Assembly: GCA_025997755.1 (NCBI GenBank)
Contig: BNVA01000132.1
Location: 1 to 5,070 of the forward strand
Direction: 5' to 3'
Length of the DNA: 5,070 bases
DNA from: Spirochaetia bacterium
Lineage (GTDB): Bacteria > Spirochaetota > Spirochaetia > Treponematales > Breznakiellaceae
Shown piece by piece: positions 1-5,054 of this stretch (position 1 is its first letter; the number at the start of each line of letters is the position of its first letter). Both the position numbers and the translations under genes were made by a program. The notes under the pieces were generated by a model. It did no database searches. It saw only the letters and a program-made list of their open reading frames with translations, and was not told where the DNA came from.

Positions 1-16
1 GTTTCGTATGTTTCAT
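1..16 (-). CDS. Start of truncated unknown gene (mirror copy)
   Basis: This is the mirror of the fragment at 5055-5070. ATG lies at 14-16 on the minus strand, with GGAGG (plus-strand CCTCC, 23-27) six bases upstream. Only five codons (M-K-H-T-K) are visible before the window edge, so no function can be given. Confidence 0.5.
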
Positions 17-48
17 AACATACCTCCATAATATATTTTTAGGGAGTT

Positions 49-104
49 TTTACCCCCTTACACTAATAGAATACGAAACCGGACAGCGTAAAACGGGGGG
101 TAAA
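49..104. promoter_or_regulatory. 9-bp inverted repeat with sigma-I-like promoter elements (mirror copy)
   Basis: This is the mirror of 4967-5022. TTTACCCCC lies at 49-57 and GGGGGTAAA at 96-104. ACCCCC (52-57) is followed after 16 bp by CGAA (74-77) on the plus strand. The opposite strand carries the ACCCCC, 20 bp, CGTA version directed at the gene fragment at 1-16. Confidence 0.42.
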
Positions 105-117
105 TCAATCTTTTTTC

Positions 118-759
118 TTAATCATCATCATCCTCATCATCGTCGTCATGCTTTCCCAATGCGGAAAATTCAAGTGCGCCTGATTCCTCTAATACCTTGC
201 GATACAGCGCAATGGTATACAATTCAAACTTTATAGTTAATCCAAGGTTACCCGGAATGGCGCCAAGACTTTGTTCAATCTCTTTTGCATTCACAAGATT
301 ATCCTCTGCAATCCGTACCACAACTGTATGTTGAGAAAGCGGAAATTCAGAATTACCGAATGTTTCAATAATGTTTTGATAAGCGCCGGTAATGGATTTG
401 AATCGCAATTCCATACCGGCAAGCGGGGTGACAGCAAAATCGTTAAGGGGGCAAAAAGAAATTACACGCTTAAAATAATTATACGTTAACTCAATTGATG
501 CGTTTGTTTGTTCGTTTTCGCCATTTATTATTTGTATATATCCGGCCCTCACGCTATACGCCTCAATTGCTGCAAAAGGGAAACATACAAGAAGTATAAA
601 CGCAAGAACAGCCCAAAAAATAAGTTTTCGTTTGTTATATGATACGTCAATAACCATACCCATCTGACTGTTTGGAAGATTGGGAATTGTGCGGATGTTT
701 CCATTATTGAACATTACAACACTTTTCTTTTTACCTATCTGGACAATAACTCCTTTCAA
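118..759 (-). CDS. rsgI: RsgI-like membrane anti-sigma-I factor (mirror copy)
   Basis: This is the identical 213-residue mirror of the gene at 4312-4953, where the full description is given. It starts at TTG (757-759, minus strand), which overlaps the end of the mirror sigI by four bases, and is preceded by a strong AAGGAGG ribosome binding site (plus-strand 767-773). Because both copies match base for base, this is unlikely to be a second functional locus. It should be counted once when the gene content of the organism is inferred. Confidence 0.88.
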   Translation of the reverse strand: MKGVIVQIGKKKSVVMFNNGNIRTIPNLPNSQMGMVIDVSYNKRKLIFWAVLAFILLVCFPFAAIEAYSVRAGYIQIINGENEQTNASIELTYNYFKRVISFCPLNDFAVTPLAGMELRFKSITGAYQNIIETFGNSEFPLSQHTVVVRIAEDNLVNAKEIEQSLGAIPGNLGLTIKFELYTIALYRKVLEESGALEFSALGKHDDDDEDDDD

Positions 760-1475
760 AACGATGCCTCCTTGTCAAAGAACTGGGGTAAAAATGAATG
801 AATATAAGGATAATCACCCCGCATAATCATGACAATTGCCGCGATATAGCTGCGATATTTTTCAAATGTCTTTTGTGAATAGCCTGTTTTTTCGGAAAGA
901 CGGCTCACCGGAACCTGCCGTTTTTGCAGCATTTCCGCCGCGAGTTCTTCATTTTCGATAATTGAACGGGCTATTTTATGACAGGTAAGCCGCGAGCGTT
1001 CTTGTTTGGGGCATTTCTTAACAAGATTTTCCCAATCAAAACCCCATTCTGTAAATTCCTTATCAATACATGATATTTCGGCACACAAATTATTACGTTC
1101 CTGCACAAGATCGTAGGTGCGCTCTGCTATACCGTTTTCCCATTGTCCGTCTTTTTCATCAACATTCATAAAAATTGAAATTAGCGGCTGTTGTATTTTA
1201 ATTTCCCTGCGTACGGTATCAATCAGTCTGTTTCGTATAACAGTTTGCGCATAAGCGATAAATGAGCCGTTTTCGCTATTATATGTTTGAACACTGTGCG
1301 CAAACGCAAGCATCGCGTCTGTTAAATAATCCTGCCGCCGCTCCTTTTTATAGAACATGCTTGAAACGGTTTTTTTGATAAATGGCATATAACGGGTGAG
1401 TAAAACATTTAATGTCCGTTTATCGGTCTTTGCAAGAGTAAGCGTATCAATTAATGTTTGCGCCTCTGTGTCCAT
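756..1475 (-). CDS. sigI: RNA polymerase sigma-I factor SigI (mirror copy)
   Basis: This is the identical 239-residue mirror of the gene at 3596-4315, where domains and reasoning are given. It is transcribed leftwards from the mirrored consensus promoter at 1499-1527 and is coupled to the mirror rsgI by a 4-bp stop/start overlap. It diverges from the left uvrB fragment across a 125-bp gap. It shows no difference from the right-arm copy and most likely represents the same genomic gene read twice. Confidence 0.92.
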   Translation of the reverse strand: MDTEAQTLIDTLTLAKTDKRTLNVLLTRYMPFIKKTVSSMFYKKERRQDYLTDAMLAFAHSVQTYNSENGSFIAYAQTVIRNRLIDTVRREIKIQQPLISIFMNVDEKDGQWENGIAERTYDLVQERNNLCAEISCIDKEFTEWGFDWENLVKKCPKQERSRLTCHKIARSIIENEELAAEMLQKRQVPVSRLSEKTGYSQKTFEKYRSYIAAIVMIMRGDYPYIHSFLPQFFDKEASF

Positions 1476-1498
1476 CGTCCTAGCCTTACCTAAAGCGC

Positions 1499-1527
1499 AT
1501 TATAAGGAACGCACCGATGCCTGTCAA
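1499..1527 (-). promoter_or_regulatory. Consensus housekeeping promoter of sigI (mirror copy)
   Basis: On the minus strand, TTGACA (plus-strand TGTCAA, 1522-1527) and TATAAT (plus-strand ATTATA, 1499-1504) are separated by 17 bp. Both hexamers match the bacterial sigma-70/SigA consensus exactly. The expected transcription start lies about 16 bases before the sigI ATG. Confidence 0.85.
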
Positions 1528-1542
1528 CGCGGATTGCGCCAG

Positions 1543-1565
1543 ACAGTGAGTATGGGAGACACTGT
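1543..1565. promoter_or_regulatory. Possible operator: ACAGTG-N11-CACTGT (left copy)
   Basis: A perfect 6-bp inverted repeat (1543-1548 and 1560-1565) lies in the gap between the divergent uvrB and sigI genes. Its right half overlaps the weak -35-like element proposed for uvrB, a position that would suit a repressor. It does not match the Bacillus LexA/DinR box (GAAC-N4-GTTC) or the E. coli LexA box. A 6-bp repeat can arise by chance, so this is a candidate only. Confidence 0.25.
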
Positions 1566-1591
1566 ACAAAGAACCGGAAAGTAACTAATAT
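1563..1591 (+). promoter_or_regulatory. Weak candidate uvrB promoter (left copy)
   Basis: TGTACA (1563-1568) and TAATAT (1586-1591) are separated by 17 bp and each matches 4 of 6 consensus bases. The predicted start would fall about three bases before the uvrB ATG, giving a nearly leaderless message. This fits the lack of any Shine-Dalgarno sequence in the AT-rich stretch before ATG 1601. The TATAAT at 1594-1599 is too close to the ATG to serve that start. Confidence 0.3.
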
Positions 1592-1600
1592 TTTATAATA

Positions 1601-2692
1601 ATGAGACCTTTTAAAGTAGAAGCGCCGTTTGAACCGGCAGGTGATCAGGGACAGGCAATCGCAGCGCTTGCCGCAGGCGTAACGGAGGGCGATATGTATC
1701 AAACCCTGCGCGGGGTAACAGGCTCCGGTAAAACATTTACAATGGCAAAAATAATCGAAGCCGTGCAGATGCCTACGTTGATCATTAGTCATAACAAAAC
1801 CCTTTCCGCCCAGCTTTTCCGCGAGTTCAAGGGTTTTTTCCCGCATAATGCAGTTGAGTACTATGTTTCGTATTATGATTACTATCAGCCGGAGGCTTAT
1901 GTTGCAAGCCGCGATTTGTACATAGAAAAAGACGCTTCGATTAACGCGGAGATAGAACGTATGCGTTTGTCGGCGACGCGCAGTTTGATGGAACGCGAAG
2001 ATGTGATCATCGTTGCTACAGTTTCGTGTATTTACGGTCTTGCCACGCCGGAGATTTACAAAAAGATGACCGCAAACTTTTCGCGCGGCGATACACTTGA
2101 TGTTGACGTACTGATAAAACGTTTTGTTGAATTACAATACGAAAGAAATGATGCCGTGCTTGAAAGGGGAAATTTCCGCAGGCGCGGAGATACGCTTGAA
2201 GTATTCCCCGCCTACATGGAGGATGCCTACCGTGTCGATCTCGATTGGGATACCGTTTCGCGCATACGCCGTTTTAATCCTGTTTCGGGCGAAATAGTCG
2301 AGGAACTTGACAGGGCGCAGATATATCCTGCAAAACAATTTGTTATGCCTCAAAGCATGATCGAGGATGCCCTGCCGTTTATAAAAAATGAACTTGCGGA
2401 GCGTTATGCGCAATTAAAGGCGGAAGAAAAGATTTTGGAAGCGGAACGCTTAAAGACCCGCGTTGAATACGATATAGAAATGTTAAACGAAATAGGATAC
2501 TGCCCCGGCATAGAAAATTATTCAGCCCCTCTTGCGGGACGTAAACCGGGCAGCAAGCCGGACACATTGGTAGATTATTTCCCCAAAAAGCATTTAACGT
2601 TTATTGACGAAAGCCATGTAAGCGTTTCGCTTCCAAAATCTTTTCTTCCGCCTTTAATTGCGCATAACGCTCCGCAAGTTCATTTTTTATAA
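1601..2692 (+). CDS. uvrB: Truncated UvrB (excinuclease ABC subunit B) with antisense-derived tail
   Basis: UvrB is the DNA-damage verifying helicase-like subunit of the UvrABC nucleotide excision repair complex; it is loaded by UvrA and recruits UvrC. The 363-residue reading frame has the family's N-terminal PFK...PAGDQ signature, Walker A GVTGSGKT (residues 38-45), the damage-binding beta-hairpin segment YYDYYQPEAYV (about 91-101), RLSATRSLMER (122-132), IGYCPGIENYS (about 298-308) and Walker B DESH (336-339). Native homology stops at about Val342. Residues 343-363 (starting SLPKSF) are translated from the antisense strand of this same gene after the fold-back, and the frame then stops. Full-length UvrB is about 660-680 residues, so helicase motifs III-VI and the UvrC-binding C terminus are missing. 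It cannot be a functional excinuclease subunit. There is no Shine-Dalgarno sequence, but ATG 1601 is supported by the conserved N terminus. Confidence 0.93.
   Translation: MRPFKVEAPFEPAGDQGQAIAALAAGVTEGDMYQTLRGVTGSGKTFTMAKIIEAVQMPTLIISHNKTLSAQLFREFKGFFPHNAVEYYVSYYDYYQPEAYVASRDLYIEKDASINAEIERMRLSATRSLMEREDVIIVATVSCIYGLATPEIYKKMTANFSRGDTLDVDVLIKRFVELQYERNDAVLERGNFRRRGDTLEVFPAYMEDAYRVDLDWDTVSRIRRFNPVSGEIVEELDRAQIYPAKQFVMPQSMIEDALPFIKNELAERYAQLKAEEKILEAERLKTRVEYDIEMLNEIGYCPGIENYSAPLAGRKPGSKPDTLVDYFPKKHLTFIDESHVSVSLPKSFLPPLIAHNAPQVHFL
2444..2627. other. Central spacer / fold-back junction
   Basis: This 184-bp asymmetric segment lies between the arms. Read on the plus strand, it continues uvrB in frame, from about residue 282 to the Walker B motif DESH (residues 336-339) and Val340-Ser341-Val342. 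Near 2619-2630 the sequence switches to the antisense strand of uvrB. The segment TAAGCGTT (2619-2626) is the exact reverse complement of 2445-2452, and the match resumes at 2628 after the single difference at 2627 (T where C would pair). This is a short microhomology at the switch point. No other gene is present. Confidence 0.93.
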
Positions 2693-3470
2693 ACGGCAGG
2701 GCATCCTCGATCATGCTTTGAGGCATAACAAATTGTTTTGCAGGATATATCTGCGCCCTGTCAAGTTCCTCGACTATTTCGCCCGAAACAGGATTAAAAC
2801 GGCGTATGCGCGAAACGGTATCCCAATCGAGATCGACACGGTAGGCATCCTCCATGTAGGCGGGGAATACTTCAAGCGTATCTCCGCGCCTGCGGAAATT
2901 TCCCCTTTCAAGCACGGCATCATTTCTTTCGTATTGTAATTCAACAAAACGTTTTATCAGTACGTCAACATCAAGTGTATCGCCGCGCGAAAAGTTTGCG
3001 GTCATCTTTTTGTAAATCTCCGGCGTGGCAAGACCGTAAATACACGAAACTGTAGCAACGATGATCACATCTTCGCGTTCCATCAAACTGCGCGTCGCCG
3101 ACAAACGCATACGTTCTATCTCCGCGTTAATCGAAGCGTCTTTTTCTATGTACAAATCGCGGCTTGCAACATAAGCCTCCGGCTGATAGTAATCATAATA
3201 CGAAACATAGTACTCAACTGCATTATGCGGGAAAAAACCCTTGAACTCGCGGAAAAGCTGGGCGGAAAGGGTTTTGTTATGACTAATGATCAACGTAGGC
3301 ATCTGCACGGCTTCGATTATTTTTGCCATTGTAAATGTTTTACCGGAGCCTGTTACCCCGCGCAGGGTTTGATACATATCGCCCTCCGTTACGCCTGCGG
3401 CAAGCGCTGCGATTGCCTGTCCCTGATCACCTGCCGGTTCAAACGGCGCTTCTACTTTAAAAGGTCTCAT
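2601..3470 (-). CDS. uvrB: Truncated UvrB 5' fragment (mirror copy, shorter)
   Basis: This is the mirror of the left uvrB. The 289-residue frame is identical through residue 281, then has Lys for Glu at 282, then Arg-Leu, and ends with five unrelated residues (HGFRQ) before TAA. The divergent end is the antisense reading of the spacer, that is, of the Walker B region of the other copy. It keeps Walker A (38-45) and the beta-hairpin (about 91-101) but has no Walker B or later helicase motif. The Glu-to-Lys change is the one mismatch at 2444/2627. It starts at ATG 3468-3470, divergently from sigI. It is a rearrangement fragment, not an independent gene. Confidence 0.9.
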   Translation of the reverse strand: MRPFKVEAPFEPAGDQGQAIAALAAGVTEGDMYQTLRGVTGSGKTFTMAKIIEAVQMPTLIISHNKTLSAQLFREFKGFFPHNAVEYYVSYYDYYQPEAYVASRDLYIEKDASINAEIERMRLSATRSLMEREDVIIVATVSCIYGLATPEIYKKMTANFSRGDTLDVDVLIKRFVELQYERNDAVLERGNFRRRGDTLEVFPAYMEDAYRVDLDWDTVSRIRRFNPVSGEIVEELDRAQIYPAKQFVMPQSMIEDALPFIKNELAERYAQLKAEEKILEAKRLHGFRQ

Positions 3471-3479
3471 TATTATAAA

Positions 3480-3508
3480 ATATTAGTTACTTTCCGGTTC
3501 TTTGTACA
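3480..3508 (-). promoter_or_regulatory. Weak candidate uvrB promoter (right copy)
   Basis: This is the mirror of 1563-1591: on the minus strand, TGTACA, a 17-bp spacer and TAATAT, each 4 of 6 to consensus, ending about ten bases before the uvrB ATG. The evidence and caveats are the same as for the left copy. Confidence 0.3.
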
Positions 3509-3528
3509 GTGTCTCCCATACTCACTGT
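3506..3528. promoter_or_regulatory. Possible operator: ACAGTG-N11-CACTGT (right copy)
   Basis: This is the mirror of 1543-1565. In this arm it lies 15 bp upstream of the sigI -35 box and overlaps the weak uvrB -35-like element, so a bound protein could affect either divergent gene. It has no match to a known operator. Confidence 0.25.
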
Positions 3529-3543
3529 CTGGCGCAATCCGCG

Positions 3544-3572
3544 TTGACAGGCATCGGTGCGTTCCTTATAAT
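3544..3572 (+). promoter_or_regulatory. Consensus housekeeping promoter of sigI-rsgI
   Basis: TTGACA (3544-3549) and TATAAT (3567-3572) are separated by exactly 17 bp, a full match to the sigma-70/SigA consensus in sequence and spacing. Transcription would start near 3579, leaving a leader of about 16 bases before the sigI ATG at 3596. The ribosome binding site is modest: AGGTAAGG at 3580-3587, eight bases from the ATG. No ACCCCC/CGWA sigma-I-type promoter is seen before sigI, so the pair looks constitutively expressed and controlled after translation by RsgI. Confidence 0.85.
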
Positions 3573-3595
3573 GCGCTTTAGGTAAGGCTAGGACG

Positions 3596-4315
3596 ATGGA
3601 CACAGAGGCGCAAACATTAATTGATACGCTTACTCTTGCAAAGACCGATAAACGGACATTAAATGTTTTACTCACCCGTTATATGCCATTTATCAAAAAA
3701 ACCGTTTCAAGCATGTTCTATAAAAAGGAGCGGCGGCAGGATTATTTAACAGACGCGATGCTTGCGTTTGCGCACAGTGTTCAAACATATAATAGCGAAA
3801 ACGGCTCATTTATCGCTTATGCGCAAACTGTTATACGAAACAGACTGATTGATACCGTACGCAGGGAAATTAAAATACAACAGCCGCTAATTTCAATTTT
3901 TATGAATGTTGATGAAAAAGACGGACAATGGGAAAACGGTATAGCAGAGCGCACCTACGATCTTGTGCAGGAACGTAATAATTTGTGTGCCGAAATATCA
4001 TGTATTGATAAGGAATTTACAGAATGGGGTTTTGATTGGGAAAATCTTGTTAAGAAATGCCCCAAACAAGAACGCTCGCGGCTTACCTGTCATAAAATAG
4101 CCCGTTCAATTATCGAAAATGAAGAACTCGCGGCGGAAATGCTGCAAAAACGGCAGGTTCCGGTGAGCCGTCTTTCCGAAAAAACAGGCTATTCACAAAA
4201 GACATTTGAAAAATATCGCAGCTATATCGCGGCAATTGTCATGATTATGCGGGGTGATTATCCTTATATTCATTCATTTTTACCCCAGTTCTTTGACAAG
4301 GAGGCATCGTTTTGA
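3596..4315 (+). CDS. sigI: RNA polymerase sigma-I factor SigI
   Basis: This is an alternative sigma factor of the SigI family, which redirects RNA polymerase to stress, cell-wall or, in cellulolytic clostridia, polysaccharide-degradation genes when released by RsgI. The 239-residue length is normal for the family. A sigma-70 region 2-like domain spans about residues 25-95: RYMPFIKKTVSSM (28-40), the FAHSVQTYNSENGSFIAYA helix (about 58-76), then VIRNRLIDTVRRE (79-91), matching the family's core-binding and -10-recognition region. The C-terminal SigI-specific domain is also clear: EWGFDWENLVKKCPKQ (143-158), LSEKTGYSQKTFEKYRSYI (193-211, helix-turn-helix-like) and GDYPYIHSFLP (220-230). It lacks a canonical region 4, as expected for SigI. 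The gene overlaps rsgI by TTGA, so the two are almost certainly co-transcribed and translationally coupled. The assignment to SigI is firm; the regulon is unknown. Confidence 0.94.
   Translation: MDTEAQTLIDTLTLAKTDKRTLNVLLTRYMPFIKKTVSSMFYKKERRQDYLTDAMLAFAHSVQTYNSENGSFIAYAQTVIRNRLIDTVRREIKIQQPLISIFMNVDEKDGQWENGIAERTYDLVQERNNLCAEISCIDKEFTEWGFDWENLVKKCPKQERSRLTCHKIARSIIENEELAAEMLQKRQVPVSRLSEKTGYSQKTFEKYRSYIAAIVMIMRGDYPYIHSFLPQFFDKEASF
4298..4314 (+). promoter_or_regulatory. Strong ribosome binding site and TTG start of rsgI
   Basis: AAGGAGG (4298-4304) stands seven bases before TTG (4312-4314). This decides the start: it gives the conserved N terminus M-K-G-V-I-V and overlaps the sigI TGA (4313-4315). 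The next Met (residue 16) would lose half of the cytoplasmic sigma-binding domain. Confidence 0.8.
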
Positions 4316-4953
4316 AAGGAGTTATTGTCCAGATAGGTAAAAAGAAAAGTGTTGTAATGTTCAATAATGGAAACATCCGCACAATTCCCAATCTTCCAAA
4401 CAGTCAGATGGGTATGGTTATTGACGTATCATATAACAAACGAAAACTTATTTTTTGGGCTGTTCTTGCGTTTATACTTCTTGTATGTTTCCCTTTTGCA
4501 GCAATTGAGGCGTATAGCGTGAGGGCCGGATATATACAAATAATAAATGGCGAAAACGAACAAACAAACGCATCAATTGAGTTAACGTATAATTATTTTA
4601 AGCGTGTAATTTCTTTTTGCCCCCTTAACGATTTTGCTGTCACCCCGCTTGCCGGTATGGAATTGCGATTCAAATCCATTACCGGCGCTTATCAAAACAT
4701 TATTGAAACATTCGGTAATTCTGAATTTCCGCTTTCTCAACATACAGTTGTGGTACGGATTGCAGAGGATAATCTTGTGAATGCAAAAGAGATTGAACAA
4801 AGTCTTGGCGCCATTCCGGGTAACCTTGGATTAACTATAAAGTTTGAATTGTATACCATTGCGCTGTATCGCAAGGTATTAGAGGAATCAGGCGCACTTG
4901 AATTTTCCGCATTGGGAAAGCATGACGACGATGATGAGGATGATGATGATTAA
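4312..4953 (+). CDS. rsgI: RsgI-like membrane-anchored anti-sigma-I factor
   Basis: This is the partner of SigI: the cytoplasmic N terminus holds SigI, and a single membrane segment links it to an outside sensing part. Residues 1-40 (MKGVIVQIGKKKSVVMF...) fit the RsgI N-terminal anti-sigma domain. A positive NKRK precedes one hydrophobic segment at about 46-68 (IFWAVLAFILLVCFPFAA core). Residues 73-107 match the conserved extracellular beta-domain: GYIQI, then NASIEL (86-91), then YFKRVISFCPLND (95-107). The family's usual DINPSIEL motif is altered here: Asn86-Ala87 replaces the Asn-Pro autocleavage bond, and about six residues seem inserted before it. The remainder is a short alpha/beta region and a C terminus of almost only Asp (205-213). 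No carbohydrate-binding, glycosidase or other large sensor domain is present, unlike many clostridial RsgI proteins. Identity rests on synteny with sigI plus these motifs. Confidence 0.88.
   Translation: MKGVIVQIGKKKSVVMFNNGNIRTIPNLPNSQMGMVIDVSYNKRKLIFWAVLAFILLVCFPFAAIEAYSVRAGYIQIINGENEQTNASIELTYNYFKRVISFCPLNDFAVTPLAGMELRFKSITGAYQNIIETFGNSEFPLSQHTVVVRIAEDNLVNAKEIEQSLGAIPGNLGLTIKFELYTIALYRKVLEESGALEFSALGKHDDDDEDDDD
4923..4950 (+). repeat. GAT/GAC codon run encoding an acidic tail
   Basis: Nine consecutive GAC/GAT/GAG codons (eight Asp, one Glu) end rsgI immediately before TAA. The mirror lies at 121-148. Trinucleotide runs of this type can change in length by replication slippage. Mixed use of GAC, GAT and GAG suggests the acidic character is kept at the protein level and is not only a fresh expansion. 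Confidence 0.75.
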
Positions 4954-4966
4954 GAAAAAAGATTGA

Positions 4967-5022
4967 TTTACCCCCCGTTTTACGCTGTCCGGTTTCGTAT
5001 TCTATTAGTGTAAGGGGGTAAA
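4967..5022. promoter_or_regulatory. 9-bp inverted repeat with sigma-I-like promoter elements
   Basis: TTTACCCCC (4967-4975) and GGGGGTAAA (5014-5022) form a perfect 9-bp inverted repeat around a central CG. Read rightwards, ACCCCC (4970-4975) is followed after 20 bp by CGTA (4996-4999). Read leftwards, ACCCCC (complement of 5014-5019) is followed after 16 bp by CGAA (complement of 4994-4997). Sigma-I promoters in Bacillus and Clostridium are described with a C-rich -35 and a CGWA -10, so this may be one promoter or two overlapping opposed ones. The rightward one would serve the gene starting at 5055. The mirror copy is at 49-104. Confidence 0.45.
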
Positions 5023-5030
5023 AACTCCCT
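5013..5030 (+). promoter_or_regulatory. Small leader hairpin before the truncated gene
   Basis: AGGGGGT (5013-5019) can pair with ACTCCCT (5024-5030) over an AAAA loop, giving seven base pairs including one G-U. It has no following U-run, so it is not a convincing intrinsic terminator for rsgI. It lies in the presumed leader, 13 bases before GGAGG. The mirror copy is at 41-58. Confidence 0.4.
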
Positions 5031-5054
5031 AAAAATATATTATGGAGGTATGTT

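Larger units (their letters stand above)
1..2443. repeat. Left arm of 2,443-bp inverted repeat
   Basis: This arm is the reverse complement of 2628-5070. I compared several blocks directly (1-60, 1561-1610, 2341-2400 and 2431-2452 against their partners). The mirrored proteins are also identical over their full length on both strands, including in non-coding frames, which leaves little room for mismatches. The arm holds, in left-to-right order, the mirror of a truncated downstream gene, rsgI, sigI and the first 281 codons of uvrB. Perfect identity over 2.4 kb including non-coding DNA implies very recent copying or an artefact, not two diverged paralogous loci. Confidence 0.98.

Noticed and set aside
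271..489. Open frame antisense to the mirror rsgI (mirror at 4582-4800)
   Set aside because: It lies wholly within rsgI on the opposite strand, has no ribosome binding site or recognisable motifs, and its composition is that of a reverse-strand reading.
1396..1584. Open frame spanning the sigI start and the divergent intergenic region (mirror at 3487-3675)
   Set aside because: It overlaps the sigI N terminus antisense and crosses the sigI promoter. No family signature is visible.
1476..1600. LexA/DinR SOS box between uvrB and sigI
   Set aside because: No GAAC-N4-GTTC or CTGT-N8-ACAG element is present. The GAACCGG at 1571 lacks a partner half-site.
1490..1846. 118-residue Cys-rich frame antisense to the uvrB start (mirror at 3225-3581)
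   Set aside because: It is a shadow of the conserved UvrB N terminus, which codes convincingly on the other strand.
2132..2567. Frames antisense to uvrB near the symmetry axis (mirror of the first at 2658-2939)
   Set aside because: They are reverse-strand readings of conserved UvrB sequence, one of them ending in the same antisense tail as the chimeric uvrB. They are not independent genes.
4954..5054. Rho-independent terminator after rsgI
   Set aside because: The only compact hairpin (5013-5030) is followed by A-rich sequence, not a U-run, and lies in the leader of the next gene.
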